From contig NZ_KQ034046.1 of NCBI RefSeq assembly GCF_000970855.1, positions 613,418 to 677,417 on the forward strand: a stretch of 64,000 nucleotides of DNA. The letters are read 5' to 3'. A program made the translations under genes and the position numbers. Source of the DNA: Lactobacillus helsingborgensis. Its GTDB lineage: Bacteria; Bacillota; Bacilli; Lactobacillales; Lactobacillaceae. Shown one piece after another: positions 21,048-29,534 of this stretch. Within the stretch, counting starts at the first letter, position 1; each line of letters starts with the position of its first letter. Below the pieces are notes generated by a model that was given only the letters and a program-made list of their open reading frames with translations, was not told the origin of the DNA and made no database searches.

Positions 21048-21131
21048 TGAAAGTGTATTAATTTTGTATTCTTTTTAGTGAAGGTTTTATTATATAATTT
21101 AAGTATAAATTTAATTTTTGGAGGATTTATT

Positions 21132-22847
21132 TTGAAGCTTTATAAGAAGATAGCAACAATTTCACTGACATTAGTTGCCGGTTTATTAGTTTACACCGGT
21201 CTATCAACTACATCAGTTGCGGCAGATTCAGATAGCCCTCAGCCGCCAGTTCAAGATGATAATAAGTCATCAAATAACTCAACTGATGCAAATACAGACA
21301 CGAATACCGATAATGGTAGTACTGATAATACCAACAACTCTGACCAGACGGGTGACGATAATCAGAATACTAAAAAGCCTAAACCAAAGCAAGTGGTTAC
21401 TGGTTATTCAATGATGACCAAGGTCGCTGGTAACAAAAACTATAAGGTTTGGAAGGAAGTTACTAATGGTAAAGTTAAAACCAAGGTAGCTGACGGCATT
21501 AACTTTCGTTACAGCCATATTCAATCAGACCAACTGATTGAAACGAAAAAGTACCGTTATTGGCGCATTTATGTTAACGGGCGAGAAGTAGGTTATGTTA
21601 ACGAAAATTACTTTGCTAGAAATCAAATAGCAGTGCCTAAGACTATTTCTTTGGTGCGTAATGATTTTTACAGCTTTTCGACTAGAGACGCTATTTCTTA
21701 TGTAACCAATTATATGGGAACAGTAATTGATAATAGCATGGTCACCGTTTCACGCGAGAGCATTGATTGCTGGACTCCTAAGACATATAAAGTGAAATAC
21801 ACTTATGGCGATGCAACTGCAACTGTTAAGATTACAGTCAGAAAGAGCACCAAGGAAGGTATGGTTGACGCTGATGCAGTAAATGCAGTAACTGCTCAAC
21901 CCGGTACGAATGACTATCAAGCGTGGAAGACTCACTATGGTTCATCAATAAATTACATTAGCCCTACAGAATATACACCGGAAACCAGCAAACACACTTT
22001 GACTAGTGGGGATATGACTTTAAAAACTAAATTCTATCAACCAGTTTTACTGAGTGTTGCTGACCCAACAGACGATAATATAAACCGGGTTGGTCATATA
22101 CCAGAAGGCGTGACAGTTTCTAATGGCTGGGCTTACACTAGTCTTTTAAGTCATACAAACTTAATGTCTGGTCATATTGTTGGCTACGACTTGAACAAGT
22201 TAACTAATCCATACAATGCGCAACATTTGCTAGATATGTCGCAAAAGAAATTCAACAATTATGTTAAACATATCAAAGTAAGTCCGTATATCCCAATTGG
22301 TCACGGTCAGGCAATGGGTGCAAGTGATAAATATATTTATGTTTTGAATAATGATAATACTTTGAAAAACACCACTGATTCAGAGGAGTTGTTACAAATC
22401 CGTAAAAGTGATTTACAAATTAACAAGATTTGGACAATTAAAGCTTGGGTTGGGGATGAAAAGAATCCCCGCTACTTCCATAATGGTGTGATTGTTTCAG
22501 ATTATGACATGTACACTGTCTATCACGATACTGAAAACAATTGTTTTGAATATTGGGAATTTACCCGTAAGGGAGATAATTGGTATCCACAATTAGTAGG
22601 CAAGACAGATGGCAATTTTGTGAACAATAACGCTCCGATTCAAGGTTTCACATACGATACTAAGAATAAAAACTTTTACCTGGCATTTAACGACTTGATC
22701 TTTAAGATTGGTCGTAATGGTAAGTTGAAAGATACTTATTCATTTGATACAGGTCGCGAAATAGAAGGAATGTCAGTTAGCGATAATAAACTATACGTCA
22801 ATTTGGCTCAAAGAGCTGAGTTGTTAGTAAGCGCGAAAGTCAACTAG
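21132..22847 (+). CDS. Large secreted protein with SH3/GW-like, Ig-like and propeller-like regions (paralogue A)
   Basis: The 571-residue protein starts at TTG 21132, seven bases after GGAGG; the next upstream start would add a hydrophobic stretch without a ribosome binding site. A signal peptide (residues 1-31, ending SVAA) is followed by an Asp/Asn/Thr-rich low-complexity linker (about 32-85). An SH3/GW-like repeat follows (about 90-165, YKVWKE...YWRIYVNGREVGYVNENYFARNQ), then an Ig-like domain (about 170-240) and a C-terminal region of about 310 residues with repeated strand patterns. No LPXTG, no SLAP domain. It is collinear with the gene at 26413. The role is probably at the cell surface; the exact function is unknown. 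Confidence 0.75.
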   Translation: MKLYKKIATISLTLVAGLLVYTGLSTTSVAADSDSPQPPVQDDNKSSNNSTDANTDTNTDNGSTDNTNNSDQTGDDNQNTKKPKPKQVVTGYSMMTKVAGNKNYKVWKEVTNGKVKTKVADGINFRYSHIQSDQLIETKKYRYWRIYVNGREVGYVNENYFARNQIAVPKTISLVRNDFYSFSTRDAISYVTNYMGTVIDNSMVTVSRESIDCWTPKTYKVKYTYGDATATVKITVRKSTKEGMVDADAVNAVTAQPGTNDYQAWKTHYGSSINYISPTEYTPETSKHTLTSGDMTLKTKFYQPVLLSVADPTDDNINRVGHIPEGVTVSNGWAYTSLLSHTNLMSGHIVGYDLNKLTNPYNAQHLLDMSQKKFNNYVKHIKVSPYIPIGHGQAMGASDKYIYVLNNDNTLKNTTDSEELLQIRKSDLQINKIWTIKAWVGDEKNPRYFHNGVIVSDYDMYTVYHDTENNCFEYWEFTRKGDNWYPQLVGKTDGNFVNNNAPIQGFTYDTKNKNFYLAFNDLIFKIGRNGKLKDTYSFDTGREIEGMSVSDNKLYVNLAQRAELLVSAKVN

Positions 22848-22858
22848 ATTGATAATTT

Positions 22859-22887
22859 AACAAGAGCCGTATGGCTCTTGTTTTTAC
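22859..22887 (+). terminator. Rho-independent terminator after secreted paralogue A
   Basis: A 10-bp perfect stem (22859-22868 with 22873-22882), a GTAT loop and a T tail. Confidence 0.92.
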
Positions 22888-23139
22888 TTTAAAATTTCTA
22901 AAAAGCTTCGTGTAAACAAAAGTAAAAGAATATTATTTTGAATATTATTTTATAGATAAATTAAAATGAATTAAACAACATTTATAGGAGTAAAAAACAC
23001 TTTATTTGGTTGATACCAAGTTTGTAAATAAATTATAAACTACTAATAAAATTCTTCTTTTCTATTTTATTTATATAATGTTCAAAAACCGTTAATTCAT
23101 TCTTATGATTACTTGTAGCGCTTTTACATCTAATTATAT

Positions 23140-23172
23140 TTAACAAATAAGTCATGACTTATATTTTGTTAA
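23140..23172. repeat. Long palindromic element in an AT-rich gap
   Basis: The gap 22888-23276 has no gene and is very AT-rich. Within it, ATAAGTCATGACTTAT (23147-23162) is a perfect 16-bp palindrome. It is extended on both sides by TTAACAAA (23140-23147) and TTTTGTTAA (23164-23172), with a small asymmetry. It lies about 105 bases before the orphan gene at 23277 and could be an operator or hairpin. No T tail fits a terminator. Confidence 0.5.
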
Positions 23173-23276
23173 GTTAATAGGGATATAAACTGAATTAGCT
23201 ACAAATATATTCAATCAATAGGTCATGAAGGCAGTTAATAATCATTTGACTAAAATCGTTTTGGTAGTAAAACATT

Positions 23277-24242
23277 ATGACAAATGTTGAATTATTAAAT
23301 AGACAAGAATTAATTATTTTCTTAGAGCAATCGTTAAAAGTTGCTCTTTTTCAAGAGCATAAAAGTAAAGATTATGTAAGTTTACTAGGAAAAATCTCAT
23401 GTAGAGCATACAAAATTCTTATGAGTGACAATGACGAATTGGAACAGATTTATCCGAAAATTGCCGCGAATATTAATCAGGATCATCAGATTTTTGAATA
23501 TCAAGCGCAATTAAAAGATTTGATTTTAACAAAGCCACCGGAAACTAATATTATACTGGCTTTAGCTATTTCTACCTTGATACTATTTGCTATCGGAATA
23601 ATGCTGAAGATGTTAGACCGGCTAAATATTCCTTTAATTAAAGGCGTCTGTGCAACTCTAAGTATTTTAATCTTGATTTCTGCTACTGTTGCCTTAATCT
23701 TCTTAGTATATAAAATTGTCGTGTTGCTATGGAATTACTTTAAGCGGGCACAAGGGAAACCTAATAATTTAAGAAACAGTATTGAAAAGCCTAGGCAAGC
23801 TGCCCTAAAAAAGAAAAAATTGCTTAATGAACTAGATCAAAGAATCAAAAAAGATATCTTTCAATTTGATAACCAAACTCCTGAAGCTAAATCATATCTT
23901 TTAGAATGGAGTAAGGAAATGAATGAATTGAGTTTTTTGAGTTTAGCTTGCTATAGTAACTTGTGCAGTATGAATCAGGCCTATCACAAAGCACAAGTAA
24001 TTGACAGGACGCTTGATAATTGCGTACATAATAAAAATTTCAGTCTGAATTCTACAAGTCAAATTAGCAGCAAAAATGATTCAAAAGATAATAACTTGTC
24101 TAAAATTACCTCTCCTGCTTGTCATGATATCTGTCATATGAACCAGAAACTGGCTGACTTAGGCAAAAACGCTAGTAGAAAAATTGATTTGGCAGCTGAA
24201 TTAGAGCAGAAAAAAGCAAAAGATAGTTTTCCAACCACATAA
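23277..24242 (+). CDS. Orphan protein with two membrane segments
   Basis: I do not recognise this 321-residue protein. An N-terminal hydrophilic helical part (1-90) precedes two strongly hydrophobic segments (about 97-117 and 127-152). A long Lys/Glu/Asn-rich C-terminal part (155-321) follows that looks largely helical and contains eight cysteines (for example CYSNLC and CHDIC). No signal peptide. With two helices, both ends probably lie on the same side, likely cytoplasmic. The ribosome binding site is weak (GGTAG). Base use is more AT-rich than in neighbouring genes, consistent with recent acquisition. Confidence 0.65.
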   Translation: MTNVELLNRQELIIFLEQSLKVALFQEHKSKDYVSLLGKISCRAYKILMSDNDELEQIYPKIAANINQDHQIFEYQAQLKDLILTKPPETNIILALAISTLILFAIGIMLKMLDRLNIPLIKGVCATLSILILISATVALIFLVYKIVVLLWNYFKRAQGKPNNLRNSIEKPRQAALKKKKLLNELDQRIKKDIFQFDNQTPEAKSYLLEWSKEMNELSFLSLACYSNLCSMNQAYHKAQVIDRTLDNCVHNKNFSLNSTSQISSKNDSKDNNLSKITSPACHDICHMNQKLADLGKNASRKIDLAAELEQKKAKDSFPTT

Positions 24243-24269
24243 AAAAAGAGCTTGTCAGCTCTTTTTTTC
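24241..24269. terminator. Bidirectional terminator between the orphan gene and perR
   Basis: The stem is 24247-24252 with 24257-24262, extended by A and T runs, with a TGTC loop. The perR stop codon lies inside the loop, so this compact element serves both converging genes. Confidence 0.85.
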
Positions 24270-24701
24270 TTTATCTTGGCATTCTGGACACAGCCCATAT
24301 ATCTCAACATGACTGGAAGATGTGGTGTAACCTGTTTGCTTTTCTGCTTCAATTCTCATATGATTTTCAATCGTGTCAAAGTCAGGGTAGTAAACGTCAG
24401 CAATTTTGCCGCAATTTTTACAAATGATGTGAAAGTGCGGTTTGACAAAATAGTCATAATGCAGAGAATCATCGCCATTTTTAATTTCGATTACAATTCC
24501 AGCCTCAACCAGCTTATTGAGTGTGTTATAAACCGTTGCCCTGTAAGTTGGTTCAGCACCACTAATAGCATTATAAATGGTTGCAGCAGTTGGATGATTG
24601 TGATGCGCCATTAGGTATTCCAAAATCTTTAATCGCGGCTTAGTAGCTTTTAAATGGTGACTTCTAAGCAGTTTTTCAGCATCATCTACAAAATTAGGCA
24701 A
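24255..24701 (-). CDS. perR: PerR-type Fur-family regulator
   Basis: This is a metal-dependent repressor of the Fur family. A winged-helix domain (about 1-80, HPTAATIYNAI...YRATVYNTLNKL) is followed by a dimerisation domain with two zinc cysteine pairs (CKNC and CPEC) and PHFHIIC histidines. Residues at the Bacillus PerR ligand positions (His in NHPTA, Asp in HYDYF, the two His of PHFH, Asp in PDFD) are all present, favouring PerR over Fur or Zur. The ATG at 24710 directly abuts AAGGAG; TTG at 24701 has a nine-base spacing, so I prefer TTG (148 residues). Confidence 0.85.
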   Translation of the reverse strand: MPNFVDDAEKLLRSHHLKATKPRLKILEYLMAHHNHPTAATIYNAISGAEPTYRATVYNTLNKLVEAGIVIEIKNGDDSLHYDYFVKPHFHIICKNCGKIADVYYPDFDTIENHMRIEAEKQTGYTTSSSHVEIYGLCPECQDKEKKS

Positions 24702-24751
24702 AATTCTCATCTCCTTCTTGATAAATACAGTTTAACATTTTTGCTAAATAA

Positions 24752-24777
24752 AAAACCGCCAATTGCTAGGCGGTTTT
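24752..24777 (-). terminator. Terminator of the amino-acid permease gene
   Basis: A 9-bp GC-rich stem (24752-24760 with 24769-24777). Read on the minus strand it is followed by a T run just downstream of the permease stop. Confidence 0.85.
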
Positions 24778-24799
24778 ACGAATATTTAACTGTTACAGC

Positions 24800-26242
24800 T
24801 TATTTAGCTTTGGCTTCTTCACGACGTCTAATTGTTGGCATGATCAAGCCGAGCAGTAATAAAACTACTGGAGTGGCAATATTCAAGCAAAGTGTAAACG
24901 GATCGTTAGAATACATCCCCATTAAACAACAAGCAATAGTTACTGCCAAACCCCACACACCAGCTGTGTATGCCAGCCATTGGTGCTTAGTCATCTGATA
25001 GTTTTCAAGTCCGGTGTGGAATTTTTCGTGTTGCTTACGTAAAGCTAAGTAAGCAATGAAAACCCAAAGGTAACGCATTGGCATGACAATTGAATTAAGC
25101 TTAACTAATTGAGCCATTACAGCTTGAGCGTCAGGCATAATTGCTTGCAGCGCGATAATACCACCAGAAAGAATAACGATCATCCAGATACCATTAATGT
25201 AGGCACCATGCTTGTTGACCTTTAATAATTTCTTAGGGATAAAGTCTTTAGCTTCTTTACCACCTAATAACATTCTTAAAGGTGCATCAATACTGATTAC
25301 CAGAGCAGAAAATTGCCCAATTACGTTACACCAAGCATAGATGTAAAGGAACAATCCGCCTACACCGTAATATTCTCCCAATTTTTGGAAAGCAATGTAC
25401 GGACCGTTTGAAATGTATTCGTTTAAATTACCATTTACAGTTTTAGGATCGAACATTAATGCTAAAGCAATTGTTCCTAGAATTGCGGAAATCATAACCA
25501 TTCCGGCTAAGCCCAACATAGCTTTAGGAAAGTTCTTAGACGGATTCTTCAACTTATTAACATACGGCGAAATTTTTTCAGCGCCACCAACAGCGAATAC
25601 CAGAATTGAAAGGGAAGTGAAATACTTCGTATTGAAATCTGGCATAAAGTTTTGCCAATTCCAGTTAATAGTATAGAAATTAGCGTGTGGGTTGATCATT
25701 GGAGCCGCAAACATCATGATAATAAACAAAATTGACATGATGAACATAGAAGTTCCAGCAATAGTTGACAAAGTTTTAATAACTGGAATTCCGCGACTAG
25801 CTACCCAGCAAAAGAAGAGAAATACCACTAACGTAGCTAATTGTGTCCAGGCAGTTGGTAAACTGTCGTACCAATTAGTATTGCCAAAAATCCCCCAGGC
25901 CATTCCTCTTAAACCGCCTGTGCCTTTACTGGAAATGTAAACCACATGAACTGCCCAGAATGTCCAGCCGGCGTAATAAGCCCATTTGGGCCCAATAGTG
26001 GCATTAACCCATGAGGCCACGCCACCTTCAGAATCTTTAAAAACAGATCCTAACTCACCGACCATCAGAGCATAAGGAATAAAGAAAAGCAGGAAAATAA
26101 TAATCCAACTGAAAATTACCTTGGTGCCGTCAAAATATATGAATCCGTTAACAACATTACCAAAGCTCCACACAATGGAAAAAGCCATGGTAGCAAGAGT
26201 TGTCCACATCATCTTTTTAGAATTATTTGGTGTTTCACCCAT
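24800..26242 (-). CDS. APC-superfamily amino-acid permease
   Basis: The 480-residue protein has about twelve hydrophobic segments. N-terminal features match the amino acid-polyamine-organocation superfamily: FSIVWSFGNVVNG in helix 1 and the GELGSVFKDSEGGVASWV loop after helix 2. It resembles the YjeM and glutamate/GABA antiporter branch, but the substrate cannot be assigned. AGGGAG lies upstream of the ATG. It is monocistronic on the minus strand upstream of perR, with its own terminator between them. Confidence 0.85.
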   Translation of the reverse strand: MGETPNNSKKMMWTTLATMAFSIVWSFGNVVNGFIYFDGTKVIFSWIIIFLLFFIPYALMVGELGSVFKDSEGGVASWVNATIGPKWAYYAGWTFWAVHVVYISSKGTGGLRGMAWGIFGNTNWYDSLPTAWTQLATLVVFLFFCWVASRGIPVIKTLSTIAGTSMFIMSILFIIMMFAAPMINPHANFYTINWNWQNFMPDFNTKYFTSLSILVFAVGGAEKISPYVNKLKNPSKNFPKAMLGLAGMVMISAILGTIALALMFDPKTVNGNLNEYISNGPYIAFQKLGEYYGVGGLFLYIYAWCNVIGQFSALVISIDAPLRMLLGGKEAKDFIPKKLLKVNKHGAYINGIWMIVILSGGIIALQAIMPDAQAVMAQLVKLNSIVMPMRYLWVFIAYLALRKQHEKFHTGLENYQMTKHQWLAYTAGVWGLAVTIACCLMGMYSNDPFTLCLNIATPVVLLLLGLIMPTIRRREEAKAK

Positions 26243-26412
26243 GAAACTACTCCCTTATTTAAAGATAACAAGTCTATATTTTAGCTTAAATGATTTTAAA
26301 AATCTAATGATAAGGTATCTTTTATTTTATAACACAAGTAACTATTGATTTATGCCATAAAAAGTGCAAAACTATTATTATATTATATTTATAGGAAGGT
26401 TGAGAGAGTTTA

Positions 26413-27939
26413 ATGGAAAAAAGTTTTAAAAATAAGTTGCTGGTTGCTGGCACGATAGCTGCAGTCGGCTTATTTGTTGGGAGTAATAATTCTTATATTT
26501 CTGCTAAAACCTACCACAAGGCTGTCACTAAAATAGCTGGTAATGGTACTTATGCAGTCTATCATAATGCTTCGAAAAAGGGCCCGTCAGGCAAGTTTAC
26601 TTCAACTAAGTATTTCAAACATGCTCAAATTCAGTCCAAGCAATCAATTGCCACTAAAAAAGGCAAGTTTTGGAAGATAATTGTTGACGGCAAGACTGTC
26701 GGCTGGGTTAGTCAAAACTTCTTTGCCAGAAACCAGATTTCTGTCGCAAAGAACGTCAGTCTGGTTCAAAATGATAAATATTCGTTCAACACTAAAGATG
26801 CCATTAATTATGTGACTGATAGTGCAGGTACAGCAGTTGATGCAAGCAAGGTCACAGTTTCCAAGTCAAAGATTAGTTCAAATACTCCTGGTAAGACTAC
26901 AGTTGATTATAGTTACGGCAAGGCTAAAGCTAGCGTAGACGTTACTGTCCGTTCAGATAAAAAAGAAGGTATAGCAAGAGCTGACAAGACACCTAAGAAT
27001 GGTCCCAAGGAAGTTTCTACTTGGAAGGGCAGTTCAAAATCTTCTTCAAGAAACTGGAACGCGGCACATCACTATACTCCGGAAACCAGATCCAATACTT
27101 TTAAAGCAAACGGCTTAACTTTAAAGACTAAACTGTTCCAACCGCGTTTTGTAAGTCTTGATTATCACAAGGCAGGAGACAAGATGGGCCAAGTAGGTGT
27201 AATACCAGAAGGAATTACAGTCTATGGTTCTAACTTTACTGTGGCACTCTTTAACTCCAGTAAAGCGCAAAATGGTCACCTAGTTTCTTATGACTTAAAG
27301 CATATTAACAAATATAAAGCCCAAAACCTGTCCACTTTAAACTGGTCAACCTTCAAGAAATATGCTTCACATATTAAAGTTAGTCCTTATATTAAATTAG
27401 GTCATGGTCAGGCTATCGGTTCATCAGCTAATTACATTTATGTAATTGCCAATAACAATACCTCGAGCAACTCTGACGCTTCAGAAGAAATTTTGCAAAT
27501 CCGTAAATCAGACATGAAGATCAATCAAATTTGGACTTTCAGAATTTCCAACTATGGTAATCCAAGATATATTCATAATGCTACCTTTGCTGGTGACAAC
27601 ACGATGTATTGCCTGTTCCATAATGGTGGTAACGGCTACTATGAATACTGGAAAGTAACCAGAAATGGTGATACTTGGACTCCTGTAGAAGTAGGAGCTA
27701 CAAAGGGCAACTTTGTAAGCAACCATTCCCCAGTTCAAGGATTTACCTACGACCAAAAGCACGACCAATTCTACATCGGCTTTAATGATTATATCTTTAA
27801 AGTTGATAAAGATGGTACTTACAAGAAGACTCATCGTTTGCATGTTAAACGTGAAATTGAGGGTCTGTCAGCATACGGTAATAAACTTTATGTTGAATTT
27901 GCTCAACGGGGAGAGTTGACCGCTGGTAAAACTAACTAA
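26413..27939 (+). CDS. Large secreted protein with SH3/GW-like, Ig-like and propeller-like regions (paralogue B)
   Basis: The 508-residue protein has a signal peptide (1-31, ending YISA), then a GW/SH3-like module (about 32-105, YAVYHN...FWKIIVDGKTVGWVSQNFFARNQ), an Ig-like domain (about 110-185, NYVTDSAGTAVD...VDYSYGKAKASVDVTV) and a C-terminal region of about 300 residues. That region shares motifs with paralogue A: GHGQAIGSS, EEILQIRKSDMKINQIWT, PVQGFTYD, REIEGLS, LYVEFAQRGEL. It lacks the low-complexity linker of paralogue A. No sortase motif, so attachment would be non-covalent, or it is released. AGGAAGG and GAGAG precede the ATG. The function is unknown. Confidence 0.75.
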   Translation: MEKSFKNKLLVAGTIAAVGLFVGSNNSYISAKTYHKAVTKIAGNGTYAVYHNASKKGPSGKFTSTKYFKHAQIQSKQSIATKKGKFWKIIVDGKTVGWVSQNFFARNQISVAKNVSLVQNDKYSFNTKDAINYVTDSAGTAVDASKVTVSKSKISSNTPGKTTVDYSYGKAKASVDVTVRSDKKEGIARADKTPKNGPKEVSTWKGSSKSSSRNWNAAHHYTPETRSNTFKANGLTLKTKLFQPRFVSLDYHKAGDKMGQVGVIPEGITVYGSNFTVALFNSSKAQNGHLVSYDLKHINKYKAQNLSTLNWSTFKKYASHIKVSPYIKLGHGQAIGSSANYIYVIANNNTSSNSDASEEILQIRKSDMKINQIWTFRISNYGNPRYIHNATFAGDNTMYCLFHNGGNGYYEYWKVTRNGDTWTPVEVGATKGNFVSNHSPVQGFTYDQKHDQFYIGFNDYIFKVDKDGTYKKTHRLHVKREIEGLSAYGNKLYVEFAQRGELTAGKTN

Positions 27940-27948
27940 TAAAAATTT

Positions 27949-27977
27949 AAGCAGTTTGAATAATCAAACTGCTTTTT
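27949..27977 (+). terminator. Rho-independent terminator after secreted paralogue B
   Basis: An 11-bp perfect stem (27949-27959 with 27964-27974), loop ATAA and a T run. Confidence 0.92.
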
Positions 27978-28108
27978 TGCTTATTATATAATCATCATAA
28001 TTATTTTTTAGCAGTTGAACTGCACTAATAAAACGATAGCAATAATAGCTTTGAAATATTATGTTTGAGTATACTTTAATAAAATACAGCAGTATAAAAG
28101 GAGAAAAC

Positions 28109-28813
28109 ATGACAGATTTACTAGTAACAAATAAACTTACAAAGAAGTTTAAAGACCAAACTGTACTTGATCGAATAAACATGCATGTCCCAGAAAATAA
28201 GGTTTACTGCTTGCTCGGACCTAATGGAGCTGGAAAAACTACGTTGATGAAAATTTTAACGGGAATTGTTTCTGCTACTAGCGGTACTGTCACGTTTGCA
28301 GGTCACGAATGGTCCAGGCATGATTTAACTGCTATTGGTTCCTTAATTGAAACTGCGCCACTTTATGGTAATTTAACTGCTTATGAAAACTTGCAGGTGG
28401 TTTGTCGCTTAAGAGGAGTAGCAGAAACTGAAATCCAATCAATTTTAACTACTGTGGGTATTGGTAATACAGGAAAAAAGTTAACTAAAAACTTTTCTCT
28501 GGGTATGAAAGAAAGGTTGGGTATTGGCTTAGCCCTTGTGGGTAAACCAAAACTGTTAATTTTAGATGAACCTACAAATGGACTTGACCCACTGGGAATT
28601 CAGCAATTGCGCAATTTAATTGCCAGTTTAAAAGACAGTGGTATTACAATCATTATTTCCAGCCATATGCTCTCGGAAGTAGAACGATTAGCTGATAATA
28701 TCGGCATCATTGGCAACGGTCATTTATTATTGGAAAAGCCGCTAGATCACGCAGAAAATCTGGAACAATTATTTAATGATACTTTGACAAAGGCTGGTGC
28801 TATTAATGCTTAA
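28109..28813 (+). CDS. ABC transporter ATP-binding protein, lantibiotic-immunity type
   Basis: The 234-residue ATPase has Walker A GPNGAGKTT near residue 40, a signature region NFSLGMKERLGIG (an LSGGQ variant), Walker B LLILDEPTNGLDP and the switch His in ISSHML. The best match by pattern is the LanF/BcrA class, which pairs with two small permeases and expels lantibiotics or bacitracin-like peptides. ATG 28109 has AAAGGAG five bases upstream. It is the first of three overlapping genes. No two-component system or lantibiotic structural gene is adjacent. Confidence 0.9.
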   Translation: MTDLLVTNKLTKKFKDQTVLDRINMHVPENKVYCLLGPNGAGKTTLMKILTGIVSATSGTVTFAGHEWSRHDLTAIGSLIETAPLYGNLTAYENLQVVCRLRGVAETEIQSILTTVGIGNTGKKLTKNFSLGMKERLGIGLALVGKPKLLILDEPTNGLDPLGIQQLRNLIASLKDSGITIIISSHMLSEVERLADNIGIIGNGHLLLEKPLDHAENLEQLFNDTLTKAGAINA

Positions 28814-29534
28814 TACTTTGGCAATTGAAAAAATCAAAACTAAAAGGACATTTATCAGGCAACTGTTGTGGCTTTATCCGTTTTTCATAACAGTGATAGT
28901 TTTAGTGCTTTTTGCTCCTACTGGTTACGTTATTCAAAGCGTCATTAATCAATGGAGCATTATTTGGTTGCCATTATTTCTTGCTTTAATTGCTGGGTTG
29001 CTTGACCGGCATGAGAAAAATAGCACAGATTATAAGTTGATTTTAAGTTCACCTTGCAATTTGTTTGATTATGAATTAGGCAGAATACTGCATGTCGCTG
29101 TTTTAACTTTCATTTCCTCTTTGTTTCTGATTATTTTCATCGCTTTAATGTTTTTGCTATCTGATAGTCAGATCAGCCCAATTTCATGTGTACTTGCTAT
29201 TTTAGGCATTTGGCTAGTTAATCTGTGGGAAATACCACTTTATATTTGGTTTAGCCGCATTACTAACATGTACGTCACAATTATATTAGCTTTTGCCGGA
29301 ATCTTTAGCGGTTTAGCCGTCAATAATTATGTCCTTGGTAAAATTTGGCCATTTACCTGGACTGAACTTTTTCCGGTATCGTTAATCAAAATAAACATTA
29401 ATGGGCTGCCTCTGAAGGCAGGCACCACTGCCCCTAATAATTATTGGACGTTAATAGTGGCTATTTTGTTGTTTGTGTTAGTTAGTTATTTAGCCGCTAA
29501 TTCATTCAGAAGGCAGGTAGTAAAAAATGCTTAA
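28806..29534 (+). CDS. ABC transporter permease, LanE-like
   Basis: The 242-residue permease has about six hydrophobic segments and the N-terminal pattern MLNTLAIEKIKTKRT, typical of LanE/MutE-type immunity permeases. ATG 28806 overlaps the end of the ATPase gene; GTG 28797 is an in-frame alternative. It probably forms a heteromeric transporter with the next gene. Substrate not known. Confidence 0.82.
   Translation: MLNTLAIEKIKTKRTFIRQLLWLYPFFITVIVLVLFAPTGYVIQSVINQWSIIWLPLFLALIAGLLDRHEKNSTDYKLILSSPCNLFDYELGRILHVAVLTFISSLFLIIFIALMFLLSDSQISPISCVLAILGIWLVNLWEIPLYIWFSRITNMYVTIILAFAGIFSGLAVNNYVLGKIWPFTWTELFPVSLIKININGLPLKAGTTAPNNYWTLIVAILLFVLVSYLAANSFRRQVVKNA

Noticed and set aside
23114..23129. 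cre-like TGTAGCGCTTTTACA in the gap before 23277
   Set aside because: The distance between TG and CG is one base short and the palindrome is off by one, so it does not fit the CcpA consensus.
21132..27939. SLAP (S-layer associated) domains in the two large secreted proteins
   Set aside because: The repeat near the N-terminus ends in VGWVNQNFF-like sequence and fits an SH3/GW-type module better; the typical SLAP pair at the C-terminus is absent.
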